From NCBI GenBank assembly GCA_017519145.1, contig JAFWTA010000007.1, forward strand, positions 1 through 64,000: a stretch of 64,000 bases of DNA, in the 5' to 3' direction. Origin of the DNA: Ruminococcus sp. (GTDB taxonomy: Bacteria > Bacillota > Clostridia > Oscillospirales > Ruminococcaceae). The notes under the pieces were generated by a model. That model worked only from the letters and a program-made list of their open reading frames with translations. It was not told where the DNA came from and did no database searches. This document shows positions 61,041 to 64,000 of this stretch, piece after piece. Positions within the stretch are counted from its first letter, which is position 1. Each line of letters opens with the position of its first letter. Both the position numbers and the translations under genes were made by a program.

Positions 61041-61391
61041 ATATTTGTAAAACAGAATTCTACTAAAAGGCTCCTCAGATGCAGCAATTATCATTACATT
61101 TCGTTTCAGCTCGTGAATTTGTGTGATAATATATTGCATTTTATAGAGGTGCCTTTTTTATTATGTGAAAAAGGATCGTTCCTGCGGGAACACAGAGATG
61201 ATCACAATCAATTGGATCTGACATTTATTTCTTTGGTGGTGCGCAAAGGCGCAGATGTGATAAGTTTAGTAATGTATGAAACAGGCAAAGGCTCGCAAGA
61301 GACAGTATCAAATCTATTGAAAAGGGATGGGAGGACTCTTTTCCTGATAAACCTGTTCGTGCTTATAAATTTATGAAAGTGGGTAAGTATT
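61041..61391 (+). other. Long leader or degenerate coding DNA before the GSDEF gene
   Basis: The 350 bases show no clean gene. One frame reads DIYFFGGAQRRRCDKF, a TGA, then SIKSIEKGWEDSFPDKPVRA and on to EE before a TAA that overlaps the next ATG. This looks codon-like but is broken by stops. A frame with an 87-residue ORF (61113-61376) has no ribosome site. It may be the relict of a gene, or a structured leader (small hairpin GTTCC / GGAAC at about 61179-61192). Confidence 0.35.
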
Positions 61392-62585
61392 ATGAAGAAT
61401 AAGATCAATGTCATTACAAACGTTATCGTTATCCTTTTTATTGTGCTCGGAGCAATAGGCTTCTCTCTTGTTATATCCGAGTATTCCGACGTTGTGGATA
61501 ACGATATCGCTTCAAGGAATTATCTTCAGCAGAACTCGATAAAACTCCATGAGCTTGAAACAGATCTGTGTATAACCATAAATCTTGGCCGTAATGCAGA
61601 TTCGGCAGATAATGCCGAGGCTATCGGGAGCTATGTTGAAAAGATAAATTATTCCATGAGCGATTGCAGGGAACTTATGAAAAAGTATGAGGCTATCAGG
61701 AAAACAGGCGAGGAAGAAAAACAGTATCAGCTTGTGAAAACTGCTATGAACCAGTATAACGAGATAGTTTCAAACGAGCTCCTTGCTCAGATCGACGCCG
61801 GACATTTTGAAACTGCAAACTCCATTTACTTTGAACGATTCATCAATAAAAGAAACAGTCTTGATGACAGTCTGAACCAGCTTCTGACTGTTACGAATGA
61901 ATCTATCGACAAGCGCTATGACAAGGCGGAATTCAATGCGAATGTACTTCGTGTATTCTTCATCGGCTTCGGAATTATCGTTCTTGTTCTCCTCAATATG
62001 CTCGAATCACGCAGAAAGAGGATAGCAAAGAACCTCGAAACAGCCGTTGATGCCAACGAAAAGACTCAGCAGTCTCTCAATAAAGCCATGTTCACAGATA
62101 ATGTCACATCTTCAAATAACAGAATATCCTTTGTTCTTGAATACGGCGGAGAGCCGGTAGAGATTTCCGCGGGCGAGGCAATGTACTTTGTGATGTTTGA
62201 CATAAAGGATTTCAGCGGTATCAACTTCAGATACGGCACCTATGCAGGTGATAAGATACTCGCGATGACTGTTGAACGTATCGGCGATGTATTTGATGAC
62301 GCGACGATCTATCGTACAGGTTCCGATGAATTTGTAGCTGTGGTCAAGACCGATGATTCACAGGACAGCTTCACAAAGGTGGCTAATCTTGTTGAAAGAG
62401 CCTACAGATCACTTACATCGGATTACGACGTCAATAACAGCCGCGTTTCAGTGGATTATGATATTTCCCTTGTAAGAAAAGAAAATCCCGATACAGTTGA
62501 TATGAACATCCATAATCAGCTCAAACAGGCTTTCACTAACGGAAGCAGCTATACATCGGGCAACTGGCGTTATTACAAGGATTGA
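61392..62585 (+). CDS. Membrane sensor with GGDEF-like domain (GSDEF variant)
   Basis: A 397-residue membrane protein. Helices at about 7-28 and 188-206 bracket an extracellular four-helix sensor (about 30-185) like those of chemoreceptors. The cytoplasmic C-terminal domain (about 245-397) has a GGDEF fold, with FDIKDFSGINFRYG and RTGSDEF (GSDEF at 310-314). The signature is altered from GGDEF to GSDEF, and no I-site is evident. Activity as a cyclase is doubtful; it may bind GTP or cyclic di-GMP instead. It lies 27 bases before a solute-binding lipoprotein gene. Confidence 0.82.
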   Translation: MKNKINVITNVIVILFIVLGAIGFSLVISEYSDVVDNDIASRNYLQQNSIKLHELETDLCITINLGRNADSADNAEAIGSYVEKINYSMSDCRELMKKYEAIRKTGEEEKQYQLVKTAMNQYNEIVSNELLAQIDAGHFETANSIYFERFINKRNSLDDSLNQLLTVTNESIDKRYDKAEFNANVLRVFFIGFGIIVLVLLNMLESRRKRIAKNLETAVDANEKTQQSLNKAMFTDNVTSSNNRISFVLEYGGEPVEISAGEAMYFVMFDIKDFSGINFRYGTYAGDKILAMTVERIGDVFDDATIYRTGSDEFVAVVKTDDSQDSFTKVANLVERAYRSLTSDYDVNNSRVSVDYDISLVRKENPDTVDMNIHNQLKQAFTNGSSYTSGNWRYYKD

Positions 62586-62612
62586 TCGGTAAGTAAATAA
62601 GGAGGAGAAAAA

Positions 62613-63836
62613 ATGAATATCAGGAAGATAATGGCAATGTCATGTGCGGCAGTTTGTTTCCTTACTATGGCATCCTGCGGCAAAAAGTCTATCAAGAAGC
62701 GTGAAAAGGTAACGCTTAATGTTTGGAAAATGGAGGACGAGGCTCTGCTTCAGCAGATGGCTGACAACTTCGTTGAGCACTATAAAGATGAGGCGGATAT
62801 AGAGATTATCCTCGGAAACAAGCCCGAGCACTCTATGACGGAGTATATAAATGATAATCCGGACGATTCCGCTGATATACTGTACTTTGCCGACGATCAG
62901 CTGGATCAGCTCTATAATGCGGGATATCTTCTTCCTATAACAGAGAACAAGGATCAGATCATCGCTGACAACGGCGGAAGATATACCGATGTCATCTCAT
63001 GTGTGGTCAGAGATCTTAAACTTTATGCCTGTCCGATCACAGCAGGTAACGGCTATTTCCTTTACTATAACGCAAAGTACCTTAACGAATCGGATGTTCA
63101 GTCACTTGATAATATCCTCGAAATTGCAGGGAAGAAGAACAAGTTCTTCGCCATGGACTGGTCTTCGGGATGGTATACATATTCATTCTTCGGCGGAGCA
63201 GGACTGAGTGCCGAAGCAAATCCCGGCGGTACCTTCAACGAATGTGACTGGAACTCTACCGAGAACAAGTATAAAGGCGTTGATGTGGCTCAGGCGATGC
63301 TGGATATAAGCAGCAGCAAGGGCTTCAGAAGTACGGAAAGCCCCATCGATGGAGCTTCGGATGACAGCGTTATAGCCTTTGTCAGCGGACAGTGGGATTA
63401 CGAGAACCTTCGCGGTATATGGGGCGACGATCTCAGAGCTACAAAGCTGCCTACATTTACGGTCAGCGGCGATCAGGTACAGATGTCCGGATTTATGGGA
63501 TATAAGTATGTCGGCGTATACTCGGGAACAAAAAATCCCGACTGGGCTGTAAAGTTTGCTGAATGGGTATCAAATTATGATAATCAGGTGGAACGTTTCA
63601 GGGTGACAGGTGAGTGCCCCTCAAATGTTGAGGCTATGCAGGCGGAAGAAGTTCAGTCATCACCTGCTGTTGTGGCTCTTGGTGAGCAGTCTGCTTTTTC
63701 TGTACGACAGAACGTAACGGATGCATACTGGACACCGTCATCTCTGCTGGGAAGCACTCTTGCAGCAGGCAATCCCGATAAAATAGACCTTCAGGAATTG
63801 CTTGACGATGTCACAGCAGAAATAAATGCACGATAG
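62613..63836 (+). CDS. Extracellular solute-binding lipoprotein, family 1 (sugar type)
   Basis: A 407-residue lipoprotein (lipobox MASC, Cys22) with the family 1 sugar-receptor fold: VTLNVWKMEDEALLQQMADNF at its start and later YACPITAGNGYFLYYNAKYL (typical Y.P......YYN), GVYSGTKNPDWAVKFAEWV. No permease or ATPase genes follow; a terminator comes 16 bases later. It therefore either serves a distant transporter or acts as the ligand-binding partner of the GSDEF membrane protein encoded just upstream. GGAGGAG precedes the ATG. Confidence 0.88.
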   Translation: MNIRKIMAMSCAAVCFLTMASCGKKSIKKREKVTLNVWKMEDEALLQQMADNFVEHYKDEADIEIILGNKPEHSMTEYINDNPDDSADILYFADDQLDQLYNAGYLLPITENKDQIIADNGGRYTDVISCVVRDLKLYACPITAGNGYFLYYNAKYLNESDVQSLDNILEIAGKKNKFFAMDWSSGWYTYSFFGGAGLSAEANPGGTFNECDWNSTENKYKGVDVAQAMLDISSSKGFRSTESPIDGASDDSVIAFVSGQWDYENLRGIWGDDLRATKLPTFTVSGDQVQMSGFMGYKYVGVYSGTKNPDWAVKFAEWVSNYDNQVERFRVTGECPSNVEAMQAEEVQSSPAVVALGEQSAFSVRQNVTDAYWTPSSLLGSTLAAGNPDKIDLQELLDDVTAEINAR

Positions 63837-63852
63837 TACCTACCCACTTTGT

Positions 63853-63896
63853 AAAGACCTCCTATGGTTTATAATATGCCATAGGAGGTCTTTTTA
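63853..63896. terminator. Bidirectional terminator
   Basis: A perfect 15-bp stem (63853-63867 with 63879-63893), T-run on both strands, between convergent genes. Confidence 0.92.
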
Positions 63897-63930
63897 TTGC
63901 TTTAAACAGCAGTCAGATCTGCTGAATTAA

Positions 63931-63999
63931 TTATTTCTTTAGCAGTGAACGAAATCTTTCCATGGCTTCGACGGTATTTTCTTTACTGTTGAAGGCTGT
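63931..63999 (-). CDS. C-terminal end of a gene running off the right edge
   Basis: The last 22 codons (NSKENTVEAMERFRSLLKK at the end) and a TAA stop are read on the minus strand, in the only open frame and just before a terminator. The product cannot be recognised from so short a piece. Confidence 0.5.
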   Translation of the reverse strand, partial: TAFNSKENTVEAMERFRSLLKK

Positions 64000-64000
64000 A

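Noticed and set aside
61180..61330. Cyclic di-GMP riboswitch before the GSDEF gene
   Set aside because: GCAAAGG-like words occur, but the paired stems and the conserved receptor motifs of class I and II are missing.
61113..61376. 87-residue ORF on the plus strand
   Set aside because: No ribosome site, odd composition and no recognisable domain; parts of another frame look more codon-like.

Overview
The window looks like chromosome of a fibre-degrading gut Ruminococcus (Bacillota, Oscillospiraceae) of the R. flavefaciens / R. champanellensis / R. albus type. The evidence is six secreted proteins with type I dockerins: a GH30, a transglutaminase-like protein, a serpin, an unknown protein, a GH26-esterase and a double metalloprotease. 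No cohesin or scaffoldin gene is visible here. Promoters are strongly Gram-positive (TTGACA-17-TATAAT), Shine-Dalgarno sites are clear, and almost every transcription unit ends in an obvious hairpin.

Layout. 0.2-2.8 kb: GH30-dockerin enzyme (-). 3.0-6.7 kb: a folded 5' leader and a MacB/FtsX-type exporter (+). 6.9-10.6 kb: a small leucine-rich-repeat protein, then a sulfonate/nitrate-type ABC importer preceded by a 17-residue leader peptide ending Cys-Cys. 10.6-12.6 kb: sugar-binding-like sensor with a GGDEF domain. 12.9-17.9 kb: pyrophosphatase, PRPP synthase and a fused ABC exporter. 18-25.9 kb: a ten-gene riboflavin operon (-) under an FMN riboswitch, with five extra genes among ribD, ribE, ribBA and ribH, including a HAD phosphatase that may fill the usual gap in the pathway. 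26-31.5 kb: Mrp ATPase, MreB, RecD2 and small genes. 31.5-38.4 kb: acyltransferase, lipoprotein, transglutaminase-dockerin, sigma/anti-sigma pair, serpin-dockerin. 38.7-42.5 kb: tRNA-Gly(CCC), an Lsa-type ABC-F protein behind an elaborate attenuator, an HD phosphohydrolase and a dockerin protein. 42.6-48.6 kb: acetyltransferase, AraC-type sensor regulator, GH26-dockerin-esterase. 48.6-53.3 kb: a probable iron-regulated small RNA, a gamma-glutamylcysteine operon with its own leader peptide, DUF3592 protein, DAHP synthase. 53.4-64 kb: sugar-nucleotide dehydratase, glycosyltransferase, second AraC-type sensor, double-protease dockerin protein, and a GSDEF-protein/solute-binding-protein pair.

Themes. 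(1) Cellulosome-like biology: glycoside hydrolases, proteases and a serpin share the same docking module, and AraC- or GGDEF-output sensors with periplasmic-binding-protein-like domains lie among them. (2) Leader control is common: an FMN riboswitch, an ABC-F attenuator containing the mini-ORF Met-Lys-Arg, a Cys-Cys leader, a leader upstream of glutamate-cysteine ligase, and a four-way-junction leader upstream of the exporter. (3) An intergenic repeat recurs at four or five sites and ends exactly at a TTGCTT/TTGCTA -35 box, always 17 bases from TATAAT. It therefore supplies half of the promoter for five unrelated operons. This is the most striking unexplained pattern in the window.

All assignments come from reading the sequence and from knowledge of families; no database search was run.
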